Positions 9,258 through 17,934 of a stretch of DNA of 64,000 nucleotides are shown here, one piece after another. Under the pieces are notes generated by a model. It had not been told where the DNA came from. It saw only the letters and a program-made list of their open reading frames with translations, and did no database searches. Origin of the DNA: Neobacillus citreus (GTDB lineage Bacteria > Bacillota > Bacilli > Bacillales > Cytobacillaceae); contig NZ_JAGYPE020000012.1 of the NCBI RefSeq assembly GCF_018343545.2, positions 1-64,000 of the forward strand, read 5' to 3'. Within the stretch, counting starts at the first letter, position 1. Each line of letters opens with the position of its first letter. The position numbers and the translations under genes are program-made.

Positions 9258-9293
9258 AGTAATATTTATTGACAAGATTGACAAAATATTACT
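9258..9293. promoter_or_regulatory. Operator-like inverted repeat at the phaQ promoter
   Basis: Perfect 10-nt arms AGTAATATTT (9258-9267) and AAATATTACT (9284-9293) are separated by 16 bp that contain two TTGACA copies. It overlaps the -35 region of phaQ. PhaQ of B. megaterium is a PHB-responsive autorepressor, so this is the likely PhaQ site. Confidence 0.55.
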
Positions 9294-9307
9294 GATAGGT
9301 GTAAAAT
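9278..9307 (+). promoter_or_regulatory. Sigma-A promoter of phaQP
   Basis: TTGACA (9278-9283), 18-bp spacer, TAAAAT (9302-9307). AGGTGAGGTG follows as ribosome binding site. Confidence 0.7.
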
Positions 9308-9331
9308 ACATATAGGTGAGGTGATAAAGAC

Positions 9332-9769
9332 ATGGTAAACCAAGATAATCAATCAGTCAATCCATCAAAAAATTTTGTGCTGCCATTTATTTTATTGCTT
9401 CTTAGCAGGGTTTCTCTGCATGGGTATGAATTGAGTCAAAAGCTGGAGTCATTTGGCTTTAAAACTTTGGATCAAGGAAACCTGTACAGAATGTTAAGAC
9501 AATTAGAAAAAGAAGATTTGGTTTCATCTGAATGGGATACAACTGGTGCAGGGCCTGCCAAAAGAAGGTATTCCATTACAAAAGCTGGTATTACATACTT
9601 AAAAGGATATGCCAATCAACTAGAAACGTATCAATCACTCCTCGATCAATTTTTCAAAATGTATACCAGTGTCCTTGAGCTCTATATTCCTTCTTTCCAA
9701 AAGAAGGATGCAATAGAGAAAGTAAATAATCGTAAGAGGAGGAAGGACGATGGCGCAGAAGAAGATTGA
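9332..9769 (+). CDS. phaQ: PadR-family regulator PhaQ
   Basis: A 145-residue PadR-type winged-helix protein. The segment LSRVSLHGYELSQKLESFG, the glycine-proline turn GAGPAKRRY and the ITKAG wing strand are typical of this family. In B. megaterium PhaQ represses phaQP and is released by PHB granules. The gene is directly upstream of phaP, overlapping it by 20 bp, and has a strong promoter with an inverted repeat. Start ATG lies 9 nt after AGGTGAGGTG. Confidence 0.85.
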   Translation: MVNQDNQSVNPSKNFVLPFILLLLSRVSLHGYELSQKLESFGFKTLDQGNLYRMLRQLEKEDLVSSEWDTTGAGPAKRRYSITKAGITYLKGYANQLETYQSLLDQFFKMYTSVLELYIPSFQKKDAIEKVNNRKRRKDDGAEED

Positions 9770-10352
9770 AGCGATTCCTGAAGTCGATGTAAAAACAGTT
9801 CCACAAGCTGCGGAGGAATCTATTGCTGAAGTTTCGTTTGTTAACACTTTTTGGGAACAATATGAGCTTTCCCAGGAACGGGCACGGAAGCTAAGGGAGA
9901 GCCGGGAGGATGCCTACCTTAATTCTGTAAAGGAAGTCATCAAGTTCAATAAGCAATATAGAAAATCCGTCGCGAAATTATATGACCAGGCAAGAAAAAC
10001 AAACAAAGAAATGGTATCTGAAGTTGCCCAGCAAGTTAATTTACGCAAAGAGGATGCAAAGGCTGAGGCAGTGCCAAATAACGATCGGGAAGAGCTTAAA
10101 AAGCAGCTTAGCGAGGTTTCCAGCCAATTGGAGATATTGGCTTTGACTCCAGTTAAAACCTTTTTCCAATTTGTCGAACAAATGGAAGACAATTTTGTGA
10201 AAAATACTGAAGCAGGAATTGGCTATGCTCGCGACCGCAGAAATGCGTGGCTGCAAGTTAGAAAGGAATACGTTAAATTGGCACGTAATACCCATCTTGA
10301 TTTAGTTGAACGCGGGAAGAATAGTTTGAAAGAGCTTGTTAAAACGAATTAA
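9750..10352 (+). CDS. phaP: Phasin PhaP
   Basis: A 200-residue, highly charged, helical protein without membrane segments, matching the position of phaP directly after phaQ in Bacillus PHA clusters. Phasins coat PHA granules and set their size and number. The start overlaps the end of phaQ and has its own AAGAGGAGGAAGG site inside phaQ, so translation can proceed independently. Residues 25-60 (FWEQYELSQERARKLRESRE) and 150-195 are amphipathic helices. Sequence similarity to other phasins is low, as usual, so the call rests mostly on context. Confidence 0.8.
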   Translation: MAQKKIEAIPEVDVKTVPQAAEESIAEVSFVNTFWEQYELSQERARKLRESREDAYLNSVKEVIKFNKQYRKSVAKLYDQARKTNKEMVSEVAQQVNLRKEDAKAEAVPNNDREELKKQLSEVSSQLEILALTPVKTFFQFVEQMEDNFVKNTEAGIGYARDRRNAWLQVRKEYVKLARNTHLDLVERGKNSLKELVKTN

Positions 10353-10406
10353 CTTCTAGCATATCTGCAGCAAAGGATTATTACAGAATGTGTATTTACC
10401 TGAATT

Positions 10407-10445
10407 AAAGCCGCACTCTCTATTTACAGGGAGTTGTGGCTTTTT
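10407..10445 (+). terminator. Terminator of phaQP (first hairpin)
   Basis: AAAGCCGCACTCTC pairs with GGGAGTTGTGGCTTT with one G-T pair, then a T-run. Confidence 0.8.
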
Positions 10446-10450
10446 ACTTT

Positions 10451-10487
10451 AAGCCCATTTTCTTTCTAAGAATGGGCTTTTCCTTTT
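10451..10487 (+). terminator. Second terminator hairpin after phaP
   Basis: AAGCCCATT / AATGGGCTT with an 11-nt loop, followed by TTCCTTTTTT. A tandem terminator behind the phasin operon. Confidence 0.65.
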
Positions 10488-10579
10488 TTACAAATCTGGG
10501 TAATAGGGATAAGTGTCTATTGCACATTTTTATCTAGGTGAATAGGATATATGGAATTCAAAAAAGGAGGTAATGTTAA

Positions 10580-10675
10580 ATGTCTGGTGTAGCAGGTGGC
10601 TACGGAGCAGGATTTGCCCTAATCGTGGTTCTGTTCATTTTGTTAATCATTGTAGGGGCTTCTTGGGTTATATAA
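10580..10675 (+). CDS. YjcZ-family sporulation mini-protein (31 aa)
   Basis: Very small protein: glycine-rich head ([10 protein letters not shown]) followed by one hydrophobic helix ([20 protein letters not shown]). This is the layout of the YjcZ family, whose members are small sporulation or spore-coat associated membrane proteins. The ribosome binding site AAAAAGGAGG is 9 nt before ATG. A second, longer copy follows 22 nt later. Confidence 0.75.
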   Translation: MSGVAGGYGAGFALIVVLFILLIIVGASWVI

Positions 10676-10697
10676 AAAAAATAAGGAGGTAAAAAGT

Positions 10698-10829
10698 ATG
10701 TTTGGATATGGCGGTTTTGGCTATGGCGGCTGTGGATACGGCGGCTTTGGCTATGGCTATGGTGGCTTCACTTTAATCGTGGTGTTATTTATCCTCTTGA
10801 TTATTGTAGGAGCAGCTTGCTACTATTAA
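10698..10829 (+). CDS. YjcZ-family sporulation mini-protein (43 aa)
   Basis: Head of repeated GYGGFGYG units with one Cys, then the hydrophobic helix [20 protein letters not shown], nearly identical in its core ([12 protein letters not shown]) to the upstream mini-protein. ATG follows AAGGAGGT. The two genes are a tandem duplication with divergent heads and share a terminator at 10855. A role in the spore or mother-cell membrane is known for the family; the specific function is unknown. Confidence 0.75.
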   Translation: MFGYGGFGYGGCGYGGFGYGYGGFTLIVVLFILLIIVGAACYY

Positions 10830-10854
10830 GAAAATGAATGGGTAATAAGCCCAA

Positions 10855-10884
10855 AAAACCCGCTTGGTTTCCCAAGCGGGTTTT
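10855..10884. terminator. Bidirectional terminator
   Basis: AAAACCCGCTTGG / CCAAGCGGGTTTT, 13-bp perfect stem, 4-nt loop. Serves the yjcZ pair (+) and the FtsH-like gene (-). Confidence 0.9.
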
Positions 10885-10889
10885 GTATG

Positions 10890-12614
10890 TTAGCCGGCTA
10901 CATTCATATTCGCACAAATAATTTCTTCGACTTCATGACCTTCCAAAGTTTCTTTTTTTAATAAGGCATCCACCAATTGCAGATACTGCTCTTGATGGCT
11001 TTCGATTAATTTTTCTGCTTTCTCTATACCCTTTGCAAACAGTTCTTGCATTTTGATTTCTTTATCCGGTTTACTAAAGGTTAACGTAAAGCCGTCCTGA
11101 AGCATTCCGGTTTCAACCATTTGTTCAATAATATGTTTAGCCTGTTGCACATCACCGGATACACCGATACTGTGTTCACCAAGAAACATCCTTTCGGCGG
11201 TACCGCCGGCTAATATCATGGCAACTCGGTCAAGCAGGTCGCTTGTTGTAGATAAATTCAATTCTTTCGGAATCGGTGCTACATACCCCAAGGCTTCACC
11301 CCGTGGAATAATCGTCGCTTTTCTGACTGAACCCGGTTTTGTTACAGAAGCAACAAGGGCATGCCCGGCTTCGTGGATGGCTACCCGCCGCTTTGTCTCA
11401 TGATCCTGCAACGGCCGTGAAGTACTTCCTAAAATGGTTCGGTCAAGAGCATAATCTAGGTCCTGTTTTTGAATCATATCACGCCCATTACGAACTGCAT
11501 GACGGCTTGCTGATTCAAATAAAGAAAACAGCTCTGCTCCGGAAAACCCGGAAGTACTTTCCGCTAAACCATCTAATGACGTAAGGACATCTTTGGCAAT
11601 CGCTTTTCCTTTTGAATGAATGTCAATGATTTCCCTGCGTCCTTTTGTATCAGGCAGCGGAACATGGAATGAGAAATCTATTCTCCCTGGACGCAAGAAT
11701 GCTTCATCAAGCATATCTTTTCTGTTTGTAGCGGCAATAAATAAAATGCCGTCATTGGAATGGCCGCCGTCAAGCTGGACAAGAAGTTCAGTTAATGTTT
11801 TTTCTCCTTCTTCGCCCCCATGGGCTTTACGTCTGCCGGCAAGGGCATCTACTTCATCGATAAAAATGACAGCAGGACGCTGTTTTCTGGCCGCCTGAAA
11901 CAAGGAGCGGACACGGCTTGCACCGACGCCGACAAATAATTCATTAAACGCTGACCCGCTGGCAGAGAAAAACGAAGCATTCAGCTCATGGGCAATTGCT
12001 TGCGCAAGCAAGGTTTTTCCGGTTCCAGGGGGTCCGTATAACAGGATTCCTTTCGGCGGTTTAATCCCAAGCTTTAACGCTCTTTCCTTATCCTTTAATG
12101 TTGTCAAAGTTTGCAATATCTCTTCTTTCATTTCATCGCCTAGACCGCCTACATCCTTTAAACTGATGTTTGGCAGAGGCTGGGCTTTTGCGACGCTGTT
12201 TTTCATGGAATTTCCTAAGCCGATGCCGCCCTTTGATTTTTGGACAGCGTAGACAGCACCTCCTAATAAAAGAAGGACTCCAGCCATGATCCATTTACCA
12301 TAGCGGCTGCTAGAAGAAAAGGAATATTTGATATTATATTTCTCAACCAGTTTATCCACCATTTGGCTATTAGGGGGAACTTGGGAAACATATTCGGATT
12401 TGCCTGCTTTTATAAAGAGACTTCCATCGGATTGTTCTGTTATGGTGACTGTTTTACCGTTTTGCTCTTGAATAATTTTTTCTACAGACGAAAACGGTAT
12501 AGATACTTGGTTAGTTGTTGATTGAACGAACCAAATAATTCCGGCAATAACTATAATAAATGCTGCGAACAGCGGAAAGAATTTTTTTGAAACTGTTTTT
12601 TTGCTTTGATTCAT
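10890..12614 (-). CDS. FtsH-like membrane AAA+ metalloprotease (paralogue)
   Basis: 574 residues. N-terminal membrane helix (about 12-30), an external domain of about 75 residues, a second helix (108-124), then the AAA+ module: Walker A GPPGTGKT (194-201), Walker B VIFIDEVD (249-256) and the R-finger region (FLRPGRIDF). The M41 zinc site is HEAGH (414-418) with a third-ligand segment GVSGDVQQA further on. The layout is that of FtsH, but it is shorter than B. subtilis FtsH (about 637) and unlike the housekeeping copy in context, so it is likely a second, specialised quality-control protease. Start preceded by AAAGGAGG. Confidence 0.85.
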   Translation of the reverse strand: MNQSKKTVSKKFFPLFAAFIIVIAGIIWFVQSTTNQVSIPFSSVEKIIQEQNGKTVTITEQSDGSLFIKAGKSEYVSQVPPNSQMVDKLVEKYNIKYSFSSSSRYGKWIMAGVLLLLGGAVYAVQKSKGGIGLGNSMKNSVAKAQPLPNISLKDVGGLGDEMKEEILQTLTTLKDKERALKLGIKPPKGILLYGPPGTGKTLLAQAIAHELNASFFSASGSAFNELFVGVGASRVRSLFQAARKQRPAVIFIDEVDALAGRRKAHGGEEGEKTLTELLVQLDGGHSNDGILFIAATNRKDMLDEAFLRPGRIDFSFHVPLPDTKGRREIIDIHSKGKAIAKDVLTSLDGLAESTSGFSGAELFSLFESASRHAVRNGRDMIQKQDLDYALDRTILGSTSRPLQDHETKRRVAIHEAGHALVASVTKPGSVRKATIIPRGEALGYVAPIPKELNLSTTSDLLDRVAMILAGGTAERMFLGEHSIGVSGDVQQAKHIIEQMVETGMLQDGFTLTFSKPDKEIKMQELFAKGIEKAEKLIESHQEQYLQLVDALLKKETLEGHEVEEIICANMNVAG

Positions 12615-12703
12615 GGGCTATTCCTCCTTTAACAGAAGTACAACCTCTATTATAAGGGGATTTCCAATAAAATGGATGTGGGAATCGATGGAAGCTGATC
12701 GAA

Positions 12704-12735
12704 GAAAAAACACTTCCCACAAAAAACAGGAAGTG
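12704..12735 (-). terminator. Terminator of the 86-aa gene
   Basis: On the - strand: CACTTCC, 11-nt loop, GGAAGTG, then TTTTTT. Confidence 0.85.
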
Positions 12736-12745
12736 CAGCTCAAAA

Positions 12746-13006
12746 TTATGATAATAGCCGAAGATGGGGAATAATGGGCGTGAGAACGCTTTGCGCCAGA
12801 ACACCGATGCTGACGCCAATACTCGATGCCTTTTTCCATTTAAATACATGAACCTTTTCATCTTTACCTTCATATAAAAATACAAGCTGCTCAGCTTCTT
12901 CGGCAATCCCGATTTTTTTATAGGGAATTTTGTTTTGTTCAAGCACGATTTCAAATGCCTTTTGCAATAAATTTAATGTTTGCCGATCAAATTTTGTAAT
13001 TTCCAT
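12746..13006 (-). CDS. Conserved hypothetical protein (86 aa)
   Basis: Unrecognised. Residues 1-60 are mixed charged (KFDRQTLNLLQKAFEIVLEQ, a helix) and the last 25 (GVSIGVLAQSVLTPIIPHL) are moderately hydrophobic. The start is placed at the ATG with GGGAGG 6 nt upstream rather than at an ATG 21 nt earlier that has none. Possible operon with the FtsH-like gene is blocked by the terminator between them. Confidence 0.6.
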   Translation of the reverse strand: MEITKFDRQTLNLLQKAFEIVLEQNKIPYKKIGIAEEAEQLVFLYEGKDEKVHVFKWKKASSIGVSIGVLAQSVLTPIIPHLRLLS

Positions 13007-13099
13007 AAATCCTCCCAAAAGCATCAATTATGTATAATTTTATTATAGTCATTATTTCAACCCGATTAAAGAAAATCTCAATTGTATTTTATTGAAATA

Positions 13100-13128
13100 T
13101 TGCAAAGTAACCGTTTGAGCGATAAGAT
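13100..13128 (+). promoter_or_regulatory. Sigma-A promoter of prfC
   Basis: TTGCAA (13100-13105), 17-bp spacer, TAAGAT (13123-13128), 46 nt before the prfC start. Confidence 0.6.
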
Positions 13129-13174
13129 TGAAGTTATGGAAAAATTTTAGGCTGTTAAAAGAGAGGAAGACATA

Positions 13175-14755
13175 ATGGGAAACGATTTAAAAAAAGAAGT
13201 ATTATCGCGCCGTACATTTGCGATTATCTCGCACCCGGATGCGGGTAAAACAACCTTAACGGAAAAATTGCTATTGTTTGGCGGCGCAATCCGCGATGCC
13301 GGAACAGTAAAGGCAAAGAAGACAGGGAAATTTGCCACTAGTGACTGGATGGAAATTGAAAAGCAGCGGGGAATTTCTGTTACCTCCAGTGTCATGCAAT
13401 TTGATTATAGCGGTTTTCGCGTCAATATTTTAGATACTCCTGGACACCAGGATTTTAGTGAAGATACGTACAGGACCTTAATGGCAGTTGACAGTGCCGT
13501 GATGATTGTCGATTCGGCGAAAGGAATCGAAGATCAGACCATTAAGCTTTTCAAGGTTTGCCGGATGCGGGGAATTCCTATTTTTACGTTTATTAATAAG
13601 CTTGACCGCCAAGGAAAACCACCGCTAGAACTTCTGGCAGAACTGGAAGAAGTTCTGGGAATTGAATCCTACCCTATGAATTGGCCAATTGGAATGGGAA
13701 AAGAGTTCTTAGGAATTTACGACAGATATTATAATCGTGTTGAACAATTCCGGGTTGATGAAGCTGCACGCTATATTCCCTTAAATGATGATGGGGAAAT
13801 TGATGGTGATCACAAGCTGAAATCTTCAGGACTTTATGAGCAGACATTAGAGGAAATCATGCTGTTAAATGAAGCGGGAAATGATTTTTCTGCTGAAAAA
13901 GTGCAAGCAGGAAGCCTGACACCTGTGTTTTTCGGAAGTGCGTTGACGAATTTCGGGGTTCAGACATTTTTAGAGACCTACCTGCAATTCGCGCCGCCTC
14001 CTAAAGCGAGAAATTCATCGATTGGGGAAATTGATCCGCTTTCCGACCAATTTTCCGGTTTTATTTTTAAAATTCAAGCGAATATGAATCCCGCCCACCG
14101 GGACCGGATTGCTTTCGTACGAATTTGTTCTGGAAAATTTGAAAGAGGAATGACCGTAAACGTTCCCCGGCTTGAAAAGCAATTAAAGCTTTCTCAATCC
14201 ACTTCCTTTATGGCTGAAGAACGAAATACTGTGGAAGAAGCCGTCAGTGGAGATATCATCGGTTTATACGATACGGGAACCTACCAAATCGGCGATACCA
14301 TTACGACGGGTAAGAATAATTTCCAATATGAGAGGCTGCCGCAGTTTACACCTGAGCTTTACGTAAGGGTATCTGCGAAGAACGTAATGAAGCAGAAATC
14401 ATTTTATAAGGGGCTGCATCAGCTTGTTCAGGAAGGGGCTATCCAGCTCTTTAAAACGGTCAAAACAGACGAGTATTTATTAGGGGCTGTAGGCCAGCTG
14501 CAGTTTGAAGTATTCGAGCACAGAATGAGAAATGAATATAATGCAGAGGTCATTATGGAACGGCTGGGATCGAAAATTGCCCGCTGGATTGAAAAAGATG
14601 AAGTCGATGAAAACCTGTCAAGCTCAAGAAGTCTTCTTGTGAAGGATCGTTATGAGCATTATGTATTTTTATTTGAGAACGATTTTGCATTACGGTGGTT
14701 CCAGGAGAAAAATCCGAATGTAAAGCTTTATAATCCAATGGACCAGCATGACTAA
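13175..14755 (+). CDS. prfC: Peptide chain release factor 3
   Basis: Translational GTPase that recycles release factors 1 and 2 after termination. G1 is SHPDAGKTT (19-27), G3 [16 protein letters not shown]4 NKLDR; the switch I text [11 protein letters not shown] is specific to RF3 rather than EF-G. 526 residues is the normal size. ATG preceded by AAGAGAGGAAG. Monocistronic with its own promoter and terminator. As far as I recall B. subtilis lacks prfC, so it marks a difference from that species. Confidence 0.95.
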   Translation: MGNDLKKEVLSRRTFAIISHPDAGKTTLTEKLLLFGGAIRDAGTVKAKKTGKFATSDWMEIEKQRGISVTSSVMQFDYSGFRVNILDTPGHQDFSEDTYRTLMAVDSAVMIVDSAKGIEDQTIKLFKVCRMRGIPIFTFINKLDRQGKPPLELLAELEEVLGIESYPMNWPIGMGKEFLGIYDRYYNRVEQFRVDEAARYIPLNDDGEIDGDHKLKSSGLYEQTLEEIMLLNEAGNDFSAEKVQAGSLTPVFFGSALTNFGVQTFLETYLQFAPPPKARNSSIGEIDPLSDQFSGFIFKIQANMNPAHRDRIAFVRICSGKFERGMTVNVPRLEKQLKLSQSTSFMAEERNTVEEAVSGDIIGLYDTGTYQIGDTITTGKNNFQYERLPQFTPELYVRVSAKNVMKQKSFYKGLHQLVQEGAIQLFKTVKTDEYLLGAVGQLQFEVFEHRMRNEYNAEVIMERLGSKIARWIEKDEVDENLSSSRSLLVKDRYEHYVFLFENDFALRWFQEKNPNVKLYNPMDQHD

Positions 14756-14762
14756 ACTCCAA

Positions 14763-14804
14763 AAAATTAAGGCTGTCTCGTACGAGGCAGCCTTAATTTT
14801 TTTT
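14763..14804 (+). terminator. Terminator of prfC
   Basis: AAAATTAAGGCTG pairs with CAGCCTTAATTTT around an inner CTCG/CGAG helix, followed by more Ts. Confidence 0.9.
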
Positions 14805-14933
14805 ATTGGGAAATTTTTAAAAAAACCCCCATAAAGAGTATTTCCATATACGTAACATTTATTAAAATAAGACATGAACAATAACAAATAAACGAAGGCT
14901 CGTGGGTTAAATACAGTCTTTTCATATGCTTAT

Positions 14934-14970
14934 CCCCATAAAGACCAAAGCTTGTTTCGTATGTTATAAT
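14934..14970 (+). promoter_or_regulatory. Promoter region of sigI (SigI-type and extended -10)
   Basis: ATCCCCA at about 14932-14938 and CGTA at 14958-14961, 19 bp apart, resemble the C-rich -35 and CGWA -10 used by SigI, which autoregulates its operon. An extended -10 for sigma-A, TGT TATAAT, lies at 14962-14970. Both assignments are inferred from sequence. Confidence 0.45.
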
Positions 14971-14992
14971 TGGTCGAATAAGAGGTGAGCAA

Positions 14993-15739
14993 ATGCTAGG
15001 TTTATTGTTTATGGCTAAAAAGAATAAAAGAACATTAGAAGATACAGTTGCCTTGATTCAGCAAGGTGATAAGTCATTGCTGAATGAACTCATCCAGGCC
15101 TATAAACCATTTATCGCTAAAACTGTTTCTTCAGTATGCCGCCGGTATATCTATGAATCCGATGATGAATTTAGCATTGGCCTTATTGCTTTTAACGAGG
15201 CGATTGAAAAATATTCAAAAGACCGCGGCAGCTCTTTATTAAGCTTTTCAGAAGTGATTATTAAAAGACGAGTTATTGACTACATTCGAAAGCAAACAAA
15301 AAATCAGCACATCAGTATTGATATAACGAATGCCCTCCAAGATGAGGAATTACCTGGAACGGCAATAGTCAATGAGCTTTCCCTTGATGAATATCAGAAA
15401 AAGACTGACGAACAGCTAAGAAAAGATGAAATTATTCATTTTCAATCATTATTAGCTTCTTTTGATTTAACCTTTAGCGATTTGGTGGAGAATTCCCCGA
15501 AGCATGCGGATGCTAGGAAAAATGCCATCATCGCAGCAAAAACACTGGTTGACAATGAAGAATTATTTAAATCATTACGCGAAAAAAAGCGGCTGCCTAT
15601 TAATCAGCTTGAAAAAATGGTAAATGTCTCTAGAAAAACCTTAGAAAGAAATCGCAAATATATTATTGCCATTGCTTTAATTTTATCAAGTGATTATGTG
15701 TATATGAAGGATTATATAAAGGGGGTGCTTGATACATGA
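14993..15739 (+). CDS. sigI: RNA polymerase sigma factor SigI
   Basis: 248 residues. Region 2 includes YESDDEFSIGLIAFNEAIEKY, the core-binding part typical of SigI, and the C-terminal part has a degenerate helix-turn-helix (LPINQLEKMVNVSRKTLERN). SigI directs heat and cell-envelope stress genes in B. subtilis. ATG 14993 follows AGAGGTGAG; the later ATG at 15011 lacks a ribosome binding site. Overlaps rsgI by 4 nt, so synthesis of sigma and anti-sigma is coupled. Confidence 0.93.
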   Translation: MLGLLFMAKKNKRTLEDTVALIQQGDKSLLNELIQAYKPFIAKTVSSVCRRYIYESDDEFSIGLIAFNEAIEKYSKDRGSSLLSFSEVIIKRRVIDYIRKQTKNQHISIDITNALQDEELPGTAIVNELSLDEYQKKTDEQLRKDEIIHFQSLLASFDLTFSDLVENSPKHADARKNAIIAAKTLVDNEELFKSLREKKRLPINQLEKMVNVSRKTLERNRKYIIAIALILSSDYVYMKDYIKGVLDT

Positions 15740-16773
15740 AAAAGGGAATAATAATGGAAATGGATGATTTTTTTCTCACGCTTTTAACCCCTGAAGGTGA
15801 GTTCTTACGGGCTAAGAGACTTAAGCAATCCTATTCAATTGGAGAGGAAATAACTTTTTATCCCGTTGAAGGCAAGAATCAGTTAAGATATCTATCGTCC
15901 ATAAAGAAAGTTGCCAAAATGAAAACCGTTTGGGCTGCAGCGGCTGCAGTTTTACTTTTTTCCGGTTCATTTATTCCAATGTATCAAAATAATAAAGCTT
16001 ATGCCTATATGTCAATTGATGTAAATCCGAGTATTGAACTAGGAATAAATAAAAAGATGCAGGTTGTGGAATTGACAGGCTATAATCCTGAAGGTAAAAA
16101 GATTATATCCCATTTGGATGATTGGGAGAAACAAGATGTTACGAAGGTGACGGAAGAAATTTTATCGGAAATAGGTAAAGAAGGGTATTTCAAAACGAAC
16201 AAGCATGTCATTATTTCAACCGTTCCGACCAGTCAAATGGAAAAGAAGGAAGAGCAAAAGCTTGAAACTGATATTAAAGAGATTACCAAAGCTGTTTCCG
16301 AGCAGCAGCTAGCATATACTGTTTTATCAGGCACTGAAAAGGATCTTGAAACTGCTCACGAAAAAGGTGTCACTGCTGGTAAATACAAGGCAGTAAATAA
16401 TCCAGTGGCAAAAGAGAAAGTGGAGAATAATTGGAAAAAGTATAAAAATCATAGTAATCCTACTGAGCCGGAAGCAAAGGCACCGCCAGGGCAATTAAAG
16501 AAACAAATGGAGGAAAATGTTACTCAGGAACCTCCTGCCGTTGATAATACACCGCAGGCAGCCGTAGACCAATCTCCAGTCGAAGATAATATCCCACCTG
16601 GACAGGCAAAAAAGATGGATGATAACCAACAAAAGCAAAATCCTGGGCAGGCTAAAAAGCAAGCCATTCAACAGGAATCACAGGGAAATTCACAGGGAAA
16701 TTCACAGGGGAATCCCAATCCAAAAGGCAAATACCATTATTCTGACAACCAAATTAAACAAAGAAACAAATAA
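15736..16773 (+). CDS. rsgI: Anti-sigma-I factor RsgI
   Basis: 345 residues. Cytosolic anti-sigma domain (1-60), one membrane helix (64-83), an external domain starting YAYMSIDVNPSIELG (88-102), then a Pro/Gln/Asn-rich tail. The tail carries three (P/N)PGQ(L/A)KK units, at about 252, 287 and 302, and a QGNSQGNSQGNPNPKG run encoded by imperfect 12-bp DNA repeats (16678-16714). It inserts in the membrane and holds SigI; the external domain is processed or senses wall stress. The tail is unstructured and probably wall-associated; in clostridia this part carries sugar-binding modules, absent here. Confidence 0.92.
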   Translation: MKKGIIMEMDDFFLTLLTPEGEFLRAKRLKQSYSIGEEITFYPVEGKNQLRYLSSIKKVAKMKTVWAAAAAVLLFSGSFIPMYQNNKAYAYMSIDVNPSIELGINKKMQVVELTGYNPEGKKIISHLDDWEKQDVTKVTEEILSEIGKEGYFKTNKHVIISTVPTSQMEKKEEQKLETDIKEITKAVSEQQLAYTVLSGTEKDLETAHEKGVTAGKYKAVNNPVAKEKVENNWKKYKNHSNPTEPEAKAPPGQLKKQMEENVTQEPPAVDNTPQAAVDQSPVEDNIPPGQAKKMDDNQQKQNPGQAKKQAIQQESQGNSQGNSQGNPNPKGKYHYSDNQIKQRNK

Positions 16774-16803
16774 AAAGAGGCGCTCCATAAGAGCTGCCTC
16801 TTT
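16774..16803. terminator. Bidirectional terminator rsgI / sspD
   Basis: AAAGAGGC ... GCCTCTTT with an inner CTC/GAG pairing. Confidence 0.8.
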
Positions 16804-16818
16804 GCCATTTTTATGAAA

Positions 16819-17013
16819 TTATTCACGTCCTGATAATTGTGCCTGTGCCTGCTGGACAAGTCTTTTAGTTATTTCCCCGCCGACCGAACCATTGGCTCTA
16901 GAAACGGTATCGGACCCCAAATGTACTCCGAATTCTTGGGCTATTTCATATTTAACTTGATCAAGGTATTGTTCAATCCCAGGCACTAATAATTTATTTC
17001 TGCTGTTAGCCAT
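16819..17013 (-). CDS. sspD: Alpha/beta-type small acid-soluble spore protein
   Basis: DNA-binding protein that saturates spore DNA and protects it from UV and heat. The 64-residue protein has the germination protease cleavage region EIAQEFGV and the conserved DNA-binding block [16 protein letters not shown]. The ATG at 17013 is used, 7 nt after AAGGAGTG; an upstream GTG would overlap that site. The symbol sspD is given by position: sspD follows rsgI in B. subtilis. Expected to be a sigma-G gene, although I could not define a -10/-35. Confidence 0.9.
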   Translation of the reverse strand: MANSRNKLLVPGIEQYLDQVKYEIAQEFGVHLGSDTVSRANGSVGGEITKRLVQQAQAQLSGRE

Positions 17014-17120
17014 ATTTTTCACTCCTTATTCTATCCAGAGATTTTTTTCTCTGTAAGGGTAGTATTGATTGCTTTGACTTTATTCATAAGTGGAAATGTT
17101 TATCGAATCTGGTTAGCTTT

Positions 17121-17474
17121 TCAATCTGTCCCTTTGCTTACATCCTTGGTGGGATGCATAAACGGATAAGCTTGCGGCTTTCTTTTGCTTTCTAGCAGTT
17201 CCCGATTTTCTGTCGTGTTCCAGCCGATATCGTTCGTCGGGTGCACCCACTCATCCCCCGACATTATGGCTGGGTCCGTATCCTCTGACCAGTTTTCCAG
17301 TGGAGAATTTTCTGAAGCATATAAGCTATCCCCAATGACTACACCGTGCTCATTAACAAATGGCGCTTCCATTTTTATTCCTGTTCCTTCAAAGCTTGGT
17401 GCATTTATTTGATGCGGCAAAGTTTCATCGATACTTACTTTCTGTCCAATTTTCTTCATATTATCTTTTTTCAT
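17121..17474 (-). CDS. Conserved spore-former protein (DUF3905-like)
   Basis: A 117-residue hydrophilic protein rich in His, Pro, Asn and Trp, including LPHQINAPSFEGTGI, GDSLYASENSPLENW, EDTDPAIMSGDEWVHPTND and MHPTKDVSKG. I recall this text from a family of unknown function in Bacillus spore formers. No signal peptide or membrane segment. Next to sspD, so a spore role is plausible. Start ATG 17474 has GGGGGAAT about 7 nt upstream. Confidence 0.7.
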   Translation of the reverse strand: MKKDNMKKIGQKVSIDETLPHQINAPSFEGTGIKMEAPFVNEHGVVIGDSLYASENSPLENWSEDTDPAIMSGDEWVHPTNDIGWNTTENRELLESKRKPQAYPFMHPTKDVSKGTD

Positions 17475-17607
17475 CCAGCATTCCCCCTGTTTTTTATATT
17501 TTTTGCGTAAACCTTTTTTTTATTTATGAAAAATAAGGAAACGAATGATTCAACAAAAATTGCTTAAAACTATCTATGTAACATGAATTTTAAGGAGGTT
17601 TTCCAAG

Positions 17608-17769
17608 ATGGCTAAGCGGAAGGCTGAATTTGATGCAGTGGAAAAGTACACCAAAACCCCAAAGAAGAATATCCAGGAAAGTGAATTTTCCGCTGAATTT
17701 ACCGATAACAATAATGCAATCAGATTTCAAAACCGCAATTCAAAGCTAGGAAAAAAGGGAAGAAGTTAA
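17608..17769 (+). CDS. Small basic protein with EFSAEF motif (53 aa)
   Basis: A 53-residue, very basic protein: lysine-rich head MAKRKAEFDAVEKYTKTPKK, central QESEFSAEFTDNNN and a basic tail. ATG preceded by AAGGAGG. It ends 1 nt before the ATG of the next small gene, which carries the same motif (EEFSVEFGD). The size, basic charge and the acidic-aromatic centre recall small spore proteins such as YfhD, but the assignment is open. The two form a two-gene operon with a strong terminator. Confidence 0.65.
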   Translation: MAKRKAEFDAVEKYTKTPKKNIQESEFSAEFTDNNNAIRFQNRNSKLGKKGRS

Positions 17770-17770
17770 A

Positions 17771-17896
17771 ATGAAAGGCCGCCGCAAGACCCCGCCAAGA
17801 ATACCTACAGAGGAATTTAGTGTAGAATTTGGTGATGTAAACGGTATTCCATTGGTTGAAAAAATAAAAAACAAATTTAAGAAAAAACGCACCTAA
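17771..17896 (+). CDS. Small basic protein with EFSVEF motif (41 aa)
   Basis: A 41-residue protein, MKGRRKTPPRIP head, TEEFSVEFGDVNG centre and KIKNKFKKKRT tail. Partner of the preceding gene, sharing an E-F-S-x-E-F-x-D core inside two lysine/arginine-rich flanks. Starts 2 nt after the upstream stop with a weak AAGGGAAG site, consistent with translational coupling. Function unknown; a spore-core role is a guess from its composition. Confidence 0.6.
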   Translation: MKGRRKTPPRIPTEEFSVEFGDVNGIPLVEKIKNKFKKKRT

Positions 17897-17902
17897 AAAA
17901 GA

Positions 17903-17934
17903 AAAATAAGCCGGGAGCACCGGCTTATTTTTAG
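17903..17934. terminator. Bidirectional terminator
   Basis: AAAATAAGCCGG / CCGGCTTATTTT with a 5-nt loop, between the small genes (+) and the radical SAM gene (-). Confidence 0.9.
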
